A stretch of DNA of 64,000 bases from Vespula vulgaris (lineage: Eukaryota > Arthropoda > Insecta > Hymenoptera > Vespidae), in assembly GCF_905475345.1 (NCBI RefSeq), contig NC_066591.1, positions 1,251,501 to 1,315,500 on the forward strand, given 5' to 3'. Both the position numbers and the translations under genes were made by a program. A model generated the notes under the pieces. The model was not told the origin of the DNA. It made no database searches and saw only the letters and a program-made list of their open reading frames with translations. Position 1 is the stretch's first letter; each line of letters starts with the position of its first letter. Of the stretch, positions 43,764 to 54,480 are shown in pieces.

Positions 43764-43873
43764 CAGGGGAACAATTACCAGGACAAAACGTGGCCGATCT
43801 CAAAGTGGAAATCGAAGTCCTCGAAGAAGTGGCGCAGAACGCGCCAGCCAGGGCCGTTGGTCAGTACTCTTGA
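43764..43873 (+). CDS. Possible partial coding exon, unknown product
   Basis: After the CAGCAG acceptor-like site, a GC3-rich plus frame (GAA at 43769-43771 in phase) reads ..EQLPGQNVADLKVEIEVLE.. and stops with TGA at 43871-43873. Alternatively GTCAGT at 43859 could be a donor. I recognise no family. Against coding, both other plus frames are also open here, so the block may simply be a GC-rich conserved element. No partner exon was found in the window. Confidence 0.2.
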
Positions 43874-43987
43874 GGCCCGGCACGTCGTAGAAATTCTAAC
43901 GAGAGACTCCGCGTAACAGTCGAGTCGTCCAGTTTTCCTCTTTATCTCTCTCTCTCTCTCTCTTTTTTTCTCTCTCTCTTTCTTTTT

Positions 43988-44170
43988 TCTTCTTTTTGTT
44001 TTGTTTCGTTGTCTTTTCTTTCTTCTTTATCGGTCTATCTGTCTGACTATCTCTCTTTCTCTCTCTTGCTTTTCTTTTTTTCTTTTTTTTCCTTTTTTTT
44101 TCTTTATCGGTCTATCTGTCTGTCTATCTCTCTTTCTCTCTCTCTTTATATATATATATATAGTTTTCGT
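43988..44170. repeat. 77-bp T/CT-rich tandem duplication
   Basis: TTATCGGTCTATCTGTCTG occurs at 44027 and 44104, each followed by CT-rich sequence. A TA run ends the second copy. Confidence 0.92.
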
Positions 44171-44254
44171 TCTCGCACTCTTTCTTTTTTTCTTTTTTCT
44201 TTTTTTCTTTTTTTTTTTCTTCGTCTCTGTTTTCTCTCCTCTTTTTCTTCATTT

Positions 44255-44290
44255 TCTCGTCGTCGTCGTCGTCGTTGTCGTCGTCGTTAC
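44255..44290. repeat. (CGT)n trinucleotide array
   Basis: About eleven CGT/TGT units are seen. Confidence 0.92.
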
Positions 44291-44800
44291 CCTTTTGCCA
44301 GCCAGTTGAGTTAACGGCATTAGAAACGTGGAATTATTTTATCGACGTTTTCTCTAACGACGATCGCGAATTAAACGATTCGTGGGATTATATGGCCGAC
44401 CATGAAAGAATTTTTCTACTTAAGAACGAAACGTATCCACTTACCTTGTAGATAAGTACGCACGTATGTGTGTGTGTGTGTGTGTGTGTTATGTGTACGC
44501 ATTTGTATCTATGTACATATCTAAGTACGTACTTAAGCGAAGGCGCAAGTATTTTATGGACAACCGGAATACGATGGATCGATTGATAAAATTGTGGAGA
44601 TTATGTGGTAGATAGATAAATAAATTGATAGAGTAGATATGACGATCGATTTTCTATCATTCGAACTCGAGTCGTACGGATCGGTTTGTATTATTACGAT
44701 CGGGGATACTGTCGTAGGAAATATTATTAAAAAAATCTTTTTTTTTTTCTTTTTCAATCGATCGTATCGCTAGATATTTATCTTGCACGAATTTTATACA
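44291..44800. other. Spacer with (GT)n array
   Basis: Unique AT-rich sequence and a GT array (44468-44489). No gene is seen. Confidence 0.65.
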
Positions 44801-44803
<3 letters not shown>

Positions 44804-44855
<52 letters not shown>

Positions 44856-44856
44856 A
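44804..44856. repeat. (TA)n(TG)n compound microsatellite
   Basis: About 19 TA units pass into TG units. Confidence 0.95.
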
Positions 44857-44919
44857 TGATCGATTTGAGTTTTTAATATACGTTGATTATATATCTCCTT
44901 CGATCATTATATTTTATTA

Positions 44920-45322
44920 TCCAAATATATATCATTCTCGATATAATTAATTTCATAGTTTTCTTTTTAATATCAATTTTAATATCGATATCCAAAAAAA
45001 TATTTCTATATTTAATACCCAAATATAATTCATTCTCGATTTAATTTACTTCATATAGTCTCGATTTGATATCTATTATATTCAAAAATATATTTCTATA
45101 TTTAACATCCAAATATAATTCATTGCCCATTTAATTTCCTTCAAAGCTATCCTTTTAATATCGATTTATATCCAAATATGTTTCCTTCTCGATTTAATTT
45201 ATTTCAGAAAATTTCGATTTAATATCTGTCGTATCCAAAAATATATTTCCATATTTAATATCCAAATATAATTCATTCACGATTTCATTTACTCCATAAG
45301 ATTTCGATTTAATATCTATTAA
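44920..45322. repeat. Degenerate minisatellite, about 90-bp unit
   Basis: CCAAATATAATTCATTCTCGAT recurs at 44921, 45018, 45109, 45172 and 45261. TTTAATTTACTTCA and TCGATTTAATATCTAT follow. Intervals are 97, 91, 63 and 89 bp. Confidence 0.88.
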
Positions 45323-45399
45323 ATGAAACGAACTAGAGAGAACAATGTCTCAATATAATAGGGAAGTTCGATGAAATTCGAAGAAGTAAGAGATAAACG

Positions 45400-45660
45400 T
45401 ACGGACGACGATGACTCTTCAGAATCTTTCTGATCGACGACGTACGACCATCAGAAAGATGAAACGTTCTTGTCGCGCGTCAATGGGAAGTCCAGGGAAT
45501 CCTCGGATCGTACTCTCGATCCCTTAACGGCGACCTATAAGGGATCGGCCTCGCTGAGATGAGCGTTTACTCGATTCCACGAACTTTTCCATGTTTAGAT
45601 CGAACACCTGTGCGGACTTTTATGGACGACTCTCTTCACCCGAAGCGAAAGATAGAGATA
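45400..45660. promoter_or_regulatory. Unique island with two perfect hairpins
   Basis: ATCTTTCTGAT/ATCAGAAAGAT (45424-45434, 45450-45460; 15-nt loop) and CGATCCCTTA/TAAGGGATCG (45517-45526, 45538-45547; 11-nt loop) lie 56 bp apart. The block is CpG-rich and ends in TTTTATGGACGAC. It may be regulatory or a structured RNA. Neither is shown. Confidence 0.4.
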
Positions 45661-45670
45661 AAGAGAGAGA

Positions 45671-45721
<51 letters not shown>
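45661..45721. repeat. (GA)n microsatellite
   Basis: About thirty GA units are seen. Confidence 0.96.
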
Positions 45722-45724
<3 letters not shown>

Positions 45725-45734
45725 GTGACAAAAA

Positions 45735-45832
45735 GAAGAAATCGTTCAGCGAGTGTCGCCGGCAATCGTGCATTAAGTGGTCCCCCCTTTTCTAATCGGT
45801 CTCGCCGTTCTGGCATAGTCGTAACCATTGAA
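45735..45832. promoter_or_regulatory. Candidate island
   Basis: GTGCATTAAGTGG (NK2-type TTAAGTG) and TCTAATCGG occur in unique CpG-rich sequence. Confidence 0.35.
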
Positions 45833-46248
45833 TTTTTTAAATAAATTTATATGGAGTGTATTATTTTTATTTATTAATATAATAGGTAGTAATGTATTAG
45901 ATTGAAATTATTATATATATTTATATATGTATATATTATATATATTTTTAGTATTTATTATATATTTTATTATTATTATTTTATATTCATTATTATTTTA
46001 GTATTTATTATATATATTTATATATATATATATAAATGTGTGTATGTTGTTAATGTTAATATGTATATATAATATTTCTTAACAATATTAATATACTTAG
46101 CTATCTAAAAATAGTATGTAAAACATTCATATTTATTAGACGTTAGTGCATATCTATCGAAAAGATTGACATCTAATCGAATAATAATTAATTAATTTTC
46201 TTGATATATAATATATACATATATATACGCATACACACATCTATACCG

Positions 46249-46300
<52 letters not shown>

Positions 46301-46700
46301 TTTTTTCAAATTAGCCAAAGTAAAAGATCATCTAAGAGATAATACCGGGGAAAAAAGAAAAGAAATAAATAAGAATTTAACACCGTGGCTCAAAGTAAAA
46401 CTATTCATTAATATTAAATGACCGAAACGATCGGACATAGATATGTGTAGATTAATGACTCATTCTTTGGAAAAATAATTATAATTAAACGTTTGACGTG
46501 CCTAATTGCATCGGGTAGTTACCTAAGTATTATACGCATAGATACTTATCTATCTAGTTTACCTTACACATTTGCTAACTCCACCAAGAGTTATGAACTT
46601 CTTGGTTCTTTTGATTATAAACGAAAACTTTTTAAATTTTAAAAAAACAAAGAGAACGAAGTTAACATTAACATTGAAAAAAAAAAAACAAAAAATTCTC
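45833..46700. other. AT-rich spacer
   Basis: Very AT-rich with TA arrays (46020-46035, 46249-46294). No gene is seen. Confidence 0.75.
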
Positions 46701-46714
46701 GCATAATAATCGCT

Positions 46715-46819
46715 TAGAGATTCGATGTTGGCCGAGTTATATCTACTCTCGAAGAAGGGCTTCAGAGTGCTCTCAGTCAATTTCGAAGAACGACGCGTTT
46801 CAGAAGTACGACCGGTTTT

Positions 46820-46866
<47 letters not shown>

Positions 46867-47110
46867 ATTTCCACTCCTCTCCTCTTTCTTTTCGAAGGAG
46901 CACCCAACCCCGTTCTCTCGCGTGGCTCGTGTCTCTCGCTCGTACTTCGACGAGTTGGCTCAGAATTCGCTAATTACCCTTGTGACTCGGCAATTAACGG
47001 CGCACGTTCGAATCCAAGTCAGGCAGGCAGGCAGGCAGGCAAGCAAGCAAGCAAGCAAGCAAGCAAACAGGCAAGCAAGCAGCCTTCCGGGAACGTGATT
47101 GGTCGATGCG
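46715..47110. promoter_or_regulatory. CpG-rich island interrupted by CT and AGGC/AAGC arrays
   Basis: Unique segments 46715-46818 (initiator-like TCAGTC at about 46777) and 46870-47018 flank a CT array (46821-46864). AGGC/AAGC tetramers follow at 47019-47082, then GTGATTGGTCG (CCAAT). Confidence 0.35.
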
Positions 47111-47225
47111 AAGAAACACGGGATAGCAATCCGTCGAGAAGACGCATTCTCCTGTCTAATCCATTTAACATAAAACCAAACTCCTTCGGCTTCTAGATCT
47201 TTTACTATATATATACATATCTATC

Positions 47226-47226
<1 letters not shown>

Positions 47227-47273
<47 letters not shown>
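47227..47273. repeat. (TATC)n microsatellite
   Basis: About twelve TATC units are seen. Confidence 0.96.
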
Positions 47274-47299
47274 CTTTTATTTTCATATCTCGTTTTACT

Positions 47300-47460
47300 T
47301 GATTGTTGTCGCTGCTACTTCTACTTCTACTTCTGTTTCTGTTTCTACTGTTAATGTTGCTGTTGCTGTTGATCTTGTTGATCTTGTTGTTACTCCTCTT
47401 TCCATTTCTTTTTCTCCTTATTTTATTTCTTCTTCTTCTTCCTCTCATCATCATTCCCCT
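47300..47460. repeat. T-rich degenerate trinucleotide tract
   Basis: GTT, CTT and TTC units are mixed. All frames are open because stops are rare in such sequence. Confidence 0.75.
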
Positions 47461-47629
47461 CGTCATCGTTCTTTTCTTATGCGATGGAATTCGCTCGCGA
47501 CGAGTCAATTCTCTGTAAGCAACGTTCCGAACCAGGAACGAACGATCTCTCGACTCTTCCCCTCATCTCACCCTATATAGGTGGCCCGCTAAATGCTACC
47601 ATCCAAAAGAAGGAATAGACATGTTTTCA

Positions 47630-47775
47630 CTCGTGTATTTTCAAATAAATAAGATCTACTTGTATTTTGAAAGAAATGTGTGTATTCAGATAAATAAAAA
47701 AAGAAAAAATCGTCTTGAAAATCATATTGAAACAAATCGTGTATTTTCAAATAAATAAAATCTATCTTTTGGCTT
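47630..47775. repeat. Three copies of a 48-58-bp element
   Basis: CGTGTATTTTCAAATAAATAA or a close variant starts at 47632, about 47680 and 47738. Confidence 0.85.
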
Positions 47776-48476
47776 AGCTGAAGCCTTTTGAACACTATCG
47801 AATTTGTAGATTTCTTCAATATTAACAATTGAAAAAGATTCATTCTTCTCGTATATTCGTAAAAACGTTCGTAAAAAATTTTTTCTACCCTCGATCATCC
47901 CTTCTCACATCTTCTCTCATGTCCAATTAATTAATTATTTATGAATCTTTTTTTTTTTTTTATTCGTTGTTTAATATTCAGAAACAAAAATTTGTTCACG
48001 GACTTTGAGAACAATTTTGTTTTTTTTTCTCTTTTTTTTTTCTTCTTTTTTAGATCCTTCTATCTCTTATATTTATGAACGAATACGGCACATATATAGA
48101 TATATGTACATATACATGATGAGTTAGAAATTAAATCAACTTTTAACTTCCTTGTGATTGAACTCGTAATAGAATTATCGAAGATTAATTTAATTATAGT
48201 TATTTCTTTCGATTCAAAAAGATTCGCGAACTCAATTCCATCTCTCGATCGAGTAATTATTCCAAACTTTTTTTTATTATCTATTGTCAAAAAAATTATT
48301 AATTATCTATTGTGTGCTATTTATTATCTACGATTTTTTTTCTTGTTCTTATTTAATATATAGAAGCAAAAAAGTTGACGGACCTAGCGAATGATTTTCT
48401 TTTAAATTTTTTATCTAATACTTAATAATAGGTAATATTAATATTTCTTTTTACGAACGAACGAACACACACACAT

Positions 48477-48538
<62 letters not shown>

Positions 48539-48821
48539 AACACAAGCGTATAAAATTATTCGTATTTAGGAAAAGACCAAACGATTTATAACAAAAACTC
48601 GCAATCATTTATTTTGTCATTTAACTTTTAACCGATACGCATAATTTCAAGTACGCTCGTTGCATTGACAATGTGTTAATCATCGATAAGTTAGAACGTT
48701 CTTGTATTTCATTACGTTAAAGGTACGATACGTTAACGAGCGACTAATTTTCGCTAAATTGCTTCATTAACTTCCACTCGGCCGTTTTCCGTAAATGTCC
48801 ATTATGTGACGTTTCTTAGTA

Positions 48822-48865
<44 letters not shown>

Positions 48866-49140
48866 CTTTGTTTGTTCTTTTTCTTTATCAAAATTGTCCA
48901 TTATGTAAGAAAGAGAGAGAGACAATAATTAACAAAGCAGAAAATATGACAATGAGTCGCAGTTGCGTGTTTATGAGTTTATCAGCATAAGCACTTTACA
49001 ATTTATTGTATTCACTTAAAAAAAGGAAAAACTTTATCTGTTTTTAAACATAAAATAGAGAGTACGTGTATTATAAAAAAAAGAGCCTAATAGTATGAAA
49101 ATATTTTTAATAAAATAATTGTACTATTCTATTACAAACA
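47776..49140. other. AT-rich spacer with TA and CT arrays
   Basis: TA array 48483-48534 and CT array 48824-48860. A weak duplication (AAA.CAAAAA.TT..CACGGAC near 47983 and 48364) is visible. No gene is seen. Confidence 0.65.
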
Positions 49141-49141
49141 T

Positions 49142-49145
<4 letters not shown>

Positions 49146-49187
<42 letters not shown>
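49146..49187. repeat. (TA)n microsatellite
   Basis: About 21 TA units are seen. Confidence 0.96.
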
Positions 49188-49192
<5 letters not shown>

Positions 49193-49537
49193 AAATATTT
49201 ATAAATATTATCATACGCACATACATGTAATTACTACATATGTACATACAATATTATAATGTATAATATTTAATATATCGAACGAGATCAATCCATTGGA
49301 AGTTTACATTGCTTATCTTTTAGAAAAATTCTTTATCAGACTATCGCGTTGAATTTCGTGATGACATAATTAAAGGGCGGTAAAGGAACATTAAACATAT
49401 CGAAATACAAAATCTTTTGTCGAGAACGTAGTACGAAAAAAAACGAGTTTCCTGAAGATAACAGATCTAAAAGGACACTCGATTCTAATTCGAGGTATCG
49501 ACCATGCCGGCCTTCCGTTTGTATTTTCGTGTTCACC

Positions 49538-49717
49538 ATGATGCTATCCCTCTCTCTCTCTCTCTTTTTCTTTCTCTGTTCTGAACTAAAGAAGATCGTG
49601 TCGCCAGAGGATTCGACGATCGCGAGTTCCTCTTTGAACCTACCGCTACCGCCAATGAGAGGAGAATCTTCTTTCGATGCGATTAAAGAAGAAGCGTCTT
49701 CTTGGAAGGACGCGTAA
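49538..49717 (+). CDS. Weak candidate: 59-aa secreted-peptide-like ORF
   Basis: ATG in good context (ACCATGATG) opens MMLSLSLSLFFFLCSE, which looks like a signal peptide. About 43 polar residues (.. KKIVSPEDSTIASSS .. DAIKEEASSWKDA) follow before TAA. Part of the signal-like segment is a CT microsatellite, so it could be chance. An opposite-strand frame of 189 codons (49905 to 49336) covers the same DNA. At most one of the two is real. Confidence 0.15.
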   Translation: MMLSLSLSLFFFLCSELKKIVSPEDSTIASSSLNLPLPPMRGESSFDAIKEEASSWKDA

Positions 49718-49793
49718 CGCGTTGATACGAAAATTCGGCGAAAGACGTCCCTGGGAATGTCGACGGCGACATTTTTCTTCTTTCCTTTCGTTT

Positions 49794-49798
49794 CTCTT

Positions 49799-49829
<31 letters not shown>

Positions 49830-50195
49830 TTTTTGTCATTTCTCCTCTTTTTTTCTTTACGTTCACTGTATACTCTTTTCCATAGATACTTAGATATCCA
49901 TACAATTAATTAATATTTTCTTCGATGAACAAAAGATCATCAAGAGAAAAAGATCGTTTAATCAATCTAACCCTTCTTTTCCTTTTTCAAAAGAAAAAAA
50001 AAAAAGGAAAGAAAAAATATCAACGACGTTTTCTCCTTCTCCCATATCAATTACAAGAAGAAGGAGAAAAAGAGAAGAAAGGTAAGAAAAAAAAGATCGA
50101 TAATGACAAAATAAAATCTATCTAACCGTCGGTACGGTCCTTCTCCCCCTTTTTTTTTTTCGTCTTACCTTTCCTTTTCCTCGTAGTACGTTTCA
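49794..50195. other. (TTC)n array and A-rich spacer
   Basis: TTC units (49794-49829), then A-rich and T-rich tracts to 50160. No gene is seen. Confidence 0.7.
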
Positions 50196-50420
50196 AGCCA
50201 GTTTCATTTCCGCGTTGATATTCTCGTGAATGATCGAAAAGGATGAAATAGCTAGGTCTCGATCAGCAGAAGGCAATAATTTGGCTTAATTGGATCTGGC
50301 AGGAGCCGACACGAGCCGCATCTACCGAGTCTTCGACGGTGGCGGTCGCATCGAAAAAAGACGCCATTCGTCGAAGAAGGATCGAAAAGGCGTCCCGCAC
50401 GCACTTACGTATACTAACTT
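50196..50420. promoter_or_regulatory. Candidate cis-regulatory island
   Basis: GGCAATAATTTGG and CTTAATTGGATC (about 50271-50298) precede CpG-rich unique sequence. A plus frame from 50290 (MDLAGADTSRIYRVFDGGGR..) and a minus frame are both open, so the frames carry little weight. Confidence 0.4.
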
Positions 50421-50591
50421 GCGAGAATGTACATATATACATATATATATATACACACATAGATGCATATATATATATATACTCATCGGTGTGTATCACA
50501 TCGACCTAGAGTGGTCCCGTGGACTCTCGGATTAATCGAGGACAAGGCAAGCACATTACCGCGCTCCTCAGATAGCCAAACCGAAACCACC

Positions 50592-50678
50592 ATGAAACTC
50601 CAAGAAGAGACCGAGTTCTTCGGACCGTTAAAGGTGCTTTCAGAATGCGAAGAACGCGACCCATTCTGCGATAGATAG
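50592..50678 (+). CDS. Weak candidate: 28-aa ORF with strong start context
   Basis: AACCACCATGA is a near-ideal start context. The frame MKLQEETEFFGPLKVLSECE.. ends in TAG after 28 codons. The same frame is open and GC3-rich upstream to about 50505. It could be a terminal exon fragment, a short peptide or chance. No family is recognised. Confidence 0.15.
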   Translation: MKLQEETEFFGPLKVLSECEERDPFCDR

Positions 50679-50699
50679 GTTACCTACGAAAGAACGGAG

Positions 50700-51525
50700 A
50701 CATCTTTTCTCCCATCGTTCTTTATTACTACATCGTGATCTTAAAAAGAAAACAGAAAAAAAGAAAAGATGAAACAAATAAACAAACGTATAAAGAAGAG
50801 AAAAGGAAAGAAAGAAGAAGAAAGAAACCATTACAATTTTTCGCGTTAATAAGACACCATAAAAGTAATAAAAAATTAATGGAACGACGAGCTGTTTTTT
50901 TTTTTTATTGTTCTCTCGTTAGATTTATGTATCGAACTTTAATTTTCGTCGTTCTCTTAGATAATTCATTATTTCAATTTTTATTTTGATAATCGAGATT
51001 TTTTTTTTTTTGTATCTATCTAAGTCTGACATTTAGTTCGTAACGATTTGTAATATTACATATGTGTTATAAAAAAAAAAAGAAAAAGAAATGGCGGATT
51101 TTGTTTATCTACAAGAATTTATATATTAATTATTTCTCTTTGAATTTTTTCTTTCGTCCAATGCAAATTCACATTTGTATTGTAATACTTTTCATACGAA
51201 ATGAATATATTCGCCCGAAGAAACTTGACTTTGATACGATAAAAGTAATAGGAATCACACATTATCGTTCTTTCGTTCGATTTATAAATATTCTTCTTTT
51301 CCTTTCTTTTTTCTTCTAACATCGTCGTGATTAACTAATTCGAACAATCAATCTTAATTATAATAAACGAACCTTCCTACGTATCTATGATACCTATCCA
51401 TCCAATTATAAACACTTAACTTAAATTTATTTGTCCGAATAAATCCGACGAAATTATACAAATTACACGAATCAATGAAATAATCATATCATTTATAAAA
51501 ATATTCTTTAACGTTGATATAATGT
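50700..51525. other. AT-rich spacer
   Basis: A-rich and T-rich tracts. No gene is seen. Confidence 0.7.
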
Positions 51526-51529
51526 ATAG

Positions 51530-51790
51530 TAGATTTGAAATCGTCTGAAAGCACCTTTATCATTCGGCCCTTGGTATATTTGTGAGCGTTCACGCGTGTC
51601 CCTTCTTACGATCGAAAGAAAGAGAGAAAAGGGAGGCAATAAAACAGAGACAGAGAAAGAGAAACAGAAAGGGAAAGGGAAAAGGAAAGAGAGAAAATAA
51701 ATTGGTGGTACCATCGCCAAATCTGTGACGGGTTAATCCTCCCTGCTTCCTGGAAGCAACAGAGAAGAAGTTGCCCGCGGGAGTCGATGA
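51530..51790. promoter_or_regulatory. Candidate island split by a purine tract
   Basis: Unique GC-balanced ends (51530-51610 and 51700-51790, the latter with GGGTTAATCCTCC, K50 homeodomain-like) flank a G/A-rich tract. Confidence 0.3.
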
Positions 51791-52530
51791 AAGAAAGGGA
51801 ACTTCGAATGAAGGAGAGTTAAAAAAAAAAAAAAGAAAGGGAAAAGAGAAACGAAATTGGAATCAGATTGTTCGTTTCTGTGAATCTCCTTTAAAATTAC
51901 TCGACGTCATCTAATAGTAAAATAAAAGTCACGACGTTTCACCCAAATCATTATTTACGACTATAATCGACGTATCGAGCAACACGAAATTTTCATTGAT
52001 GCTACGTATCGCGATAATCTCGTAAATTTTTCTATTTCTTCGTGTAAATTCAAAGTTATTTTAACGACGCACGAAATCATCTACTCGAACGAATTTGTTG
52101 AGCTTTATATGTTGAGTTTTGTTTTCTTTTTTCTACTTTTCTTTTTATAGAGAGATAGATATACGTATTACTGCGTTTATATAGTTTTGATATTTGTTTT
52201 ATTAAACTAGATCAATGTTTTGTTGTTTACAAATGAAGAATTTACGATGGATATATCTATATTGGACGAAATCAAATATACGTCGATGATCGAAAAATTA
52301 AAAAAAAATATATATATACATATGTATCTATTATATAGTAATAAATATTTATTTATTCATTATTATATAATACATATACATACAAAACTCTACTTCCCTC
52401 TACAAAGAAACAACTAAATAAATTGTTTAGAAAACTTGAGGAGCGACCTTGAATAACAATAATATCCCTTTTCCTTCTCTCTTTCATCCTTTTTCTCTTT
52501 CTTTTAAATTCCAATCGTACATTCATCCAT
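51791..52530. other. AT-rich spacer
   Basis: No gene or motif cluster is seen. Confidence 0.65.
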
Positions 52531-52639
52531 CGCGCCAGGTGCGAAGAGTCATCGTTTGAAAGTGCATCATGTGTCATGGGCCGCAAAAGTAAACGATGTG
52601 TAATCCATGTGTATGGCGGCGTTGTGTGCGAGGACCAAA

Positions 52640-52841
52640 GAGAGAAACAAATTTCAGAATAAAAGGGACAAAAAAAAGAAGAAGAAAAAACACAGAAAAA
52701 AAGAATAAAAAAAGAGAAGAAAAGACGGAAAGACGTATAGAGGAGGGAGGCAAAAAAAAATTAAGAGAGAAAAGTGAGATATATATATATATATATATAC
52801 ATATATAGATATATAGAAAAGAAAAAAAAACAGAGGGGAGA

Positions 52842-52875
<34 letters not shown>

Positions 52876-52928
52876 AAATAAAAAAAATAGAAAAAGAAGA
52901 AAAAAAAAGAAGAAGAAGAAGAAGAAAG
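52640..52928. repeat. Purine-rich tract with TA and GA arrays
   Basis: Nearly all purine except a TA array (52777-52815). GA units lie at 52844-52873. Frames here are low complexity. Confidence 0.88.
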
Positions 52929-53135
52929 GTGGGCACGATGATCCCAAAGACAAAGGATATCCTGCGTGGTGCACTTAACAACGAACGACTCACGGCTAGC
53001 CTGACTAATTATTCTCGCTTGCCAGAGTGCGGGTGCCATAGGCAGCACGTGGGGTCATGGAGGATGTCGCCTCGATGCGCTCCGAAGCTTTTTGAAACGC
53101 GATTAAAGAGTACGAAGTGTTTCTGATGGTCGAGT
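52929..53135 (+). promoter_or_regulatory. Island with homeodomain-like words and a 62-aa ORF
   Basis: GGTGCACTTAACAAC, CCTGACTAATTATTC and GGCAGCACGTGGG cluster here. The frame 52938-53126 (begins MIPKTKDILRGALNNERL) has mixed composition with no simple repeat and five cysteines in its second half. It has no recognised domain. I favour a regulatory element over a gene. Confidence 0.4.
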
Positions 53136-53184
53136 GAAAAGTGACAGAGAGAGAGAGAAAGAGGGGGAGATATGTGCTTGATAG

Positions 53185-53312
53185 GGGGATCGAGGGGGGA
53201 AGGGGTGACGAGAGACTGACGAACAGGCCATGTCGCAGTAAACGACGACGATGACGACGGCGATGATCGTTATCGAGTCTCGCACTTCGCTCACTTTTAT
53301 CCTTCTTCCGGT
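53185..53312. promoter_or_regulatory. Weak CpG-rich island
   Basis: G-rich words (53182-53206) and CGACGATGACGACGG repeats precede T-rich sequence. Confidence 0.2.
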
Positions 53313-53314
53313 TT

Positions 53315-53335
53315 CCTTTTTTTTTTCTTCTTTTT

Positions 53336-53371
<36 letters not shown>

Positions 53372-54320
53372 GTCTCTGTCTCTCTCACTCTTTTTTCTAT
53401 CCTGTTTTCTCCTTTTTTTTTCTCTTTCTCTTGTTTCTTTTTTTCTTGTTTTTTTTTCAACATTGTCGTCCAATCTACGTCCACGATGCGGGTTCTATAT
53501 ACACCTGAATTCTGTTGCTAAGTTTACACGTTAAACGAAGTATGTATGGGTATATTTATTCGTCGTTGGATGGGTAGATAGATAGGTGGGTAAGTAGGTA
53601 GGTAGATAGGGAGAGAGAGAGAGAGAGAGAGAGAGGTATGTATGTATGTATGTACGATAGGATACACATGAAGATATGTTTGTTGTAATCTAAGCGTAAG
53701 TAAGTAAGTAAGTAAGTACTTATATCTATAACGGACTCTTGTCGTCGATCAACGAGCTAATCAACGAGCTCTATTCACCGCGATTCTTTCCAACTTTTTC
53801 TTTCTTTTTTTCTTTTTCCCTCTTTTCTTGTTATCTTCTTTCACGACGAGTATAAAACGCAATCGTCAACATTGATACTCTTATGGATTTTTAAATGAAA
53901 GGAACACGAAGAAAAAAAAAATGAAAGAACAAAAAAAAGTATATACGTCGATCATCGAGGGATGATCGAAAATACCGGCGGGAAGGAAATATTTTTGTAA
54001 AAATTCCTATCCAAAGAAAAGAGATGAGAGAAAAAAAAAGGGAAAACAAAAAAGAGAAGGAAGAAACGAGCGAGAGAGGAAAAAAACGAAGGACGCGTAG
54101 AAAAAAATGAAATTCGATGATCGGGACGAAAAGGACGAGTAGGAGGAGGAGAGGGGGTAACGATCCAAAAAAAAAAAAACAAGAAACAAAAAAAGAAAGA
54201 AAAATAGACAGAAGAGAAAAGAAAATCGTTCGTTAGAAGAACGTAGCGAAATAATGAAAGAAGCAACGGGGTTGAGTTAAAAGTAACAGCAGAGAAAAAG
54301 GATGAGCGAAAGAATGTCAA
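53315..54320. other. T-rich/CT, tetramer and A-rich spacer
   Basis: CT array (53341-53391), GTAG-type tetramers (53573-53610), GA (53610-53634), GTAT (53635-53654), AAGT (53696-53719) and a purine-rich stretch (53905-54320) are present. No gene is seen. Confidence 0.75.
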
Positions 54321-54324
54321 GGGT

Positions 54325-54480
54325 GTCCGAGGGCTTTCGAAAATTGCTCCGCGCCAATGTCTACTTGGGTCGCACTAATGGACTTTAATTGGCGCGAGCC
54401 ACCACCATCACCCCTTCTTTCCACTTCAGGGCCCCTTCTGCAATTGCGATTGCACTAGGCGAATGCTCGCATACCTACAC
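54325..54480. promoter_or_regulatory. Island with inverted E2F-like sites
   Basis: CGCGCCAAT (54350-54358) and ATTGGCGCG (54388-54396) are exact inverted copies. GCACTAATGG and CTTTAATTGG lie in or beside the interval, and a GGGCCCC palindrome follows. This looks like an enhancer or promoter element. Confidence 0.45.

Noticed and set aside
47000..47018. GTTCGAATCC, B-box-like, possible second tRNA
   Set aside because: The flanking arms do not pair and no A box or anticodon stem is present.
49336..49905. 189-codon minus frame
   Set aside because: It includes an Arg run from a TTC array and overlaps an equally plausible plus frame. No family recognised.
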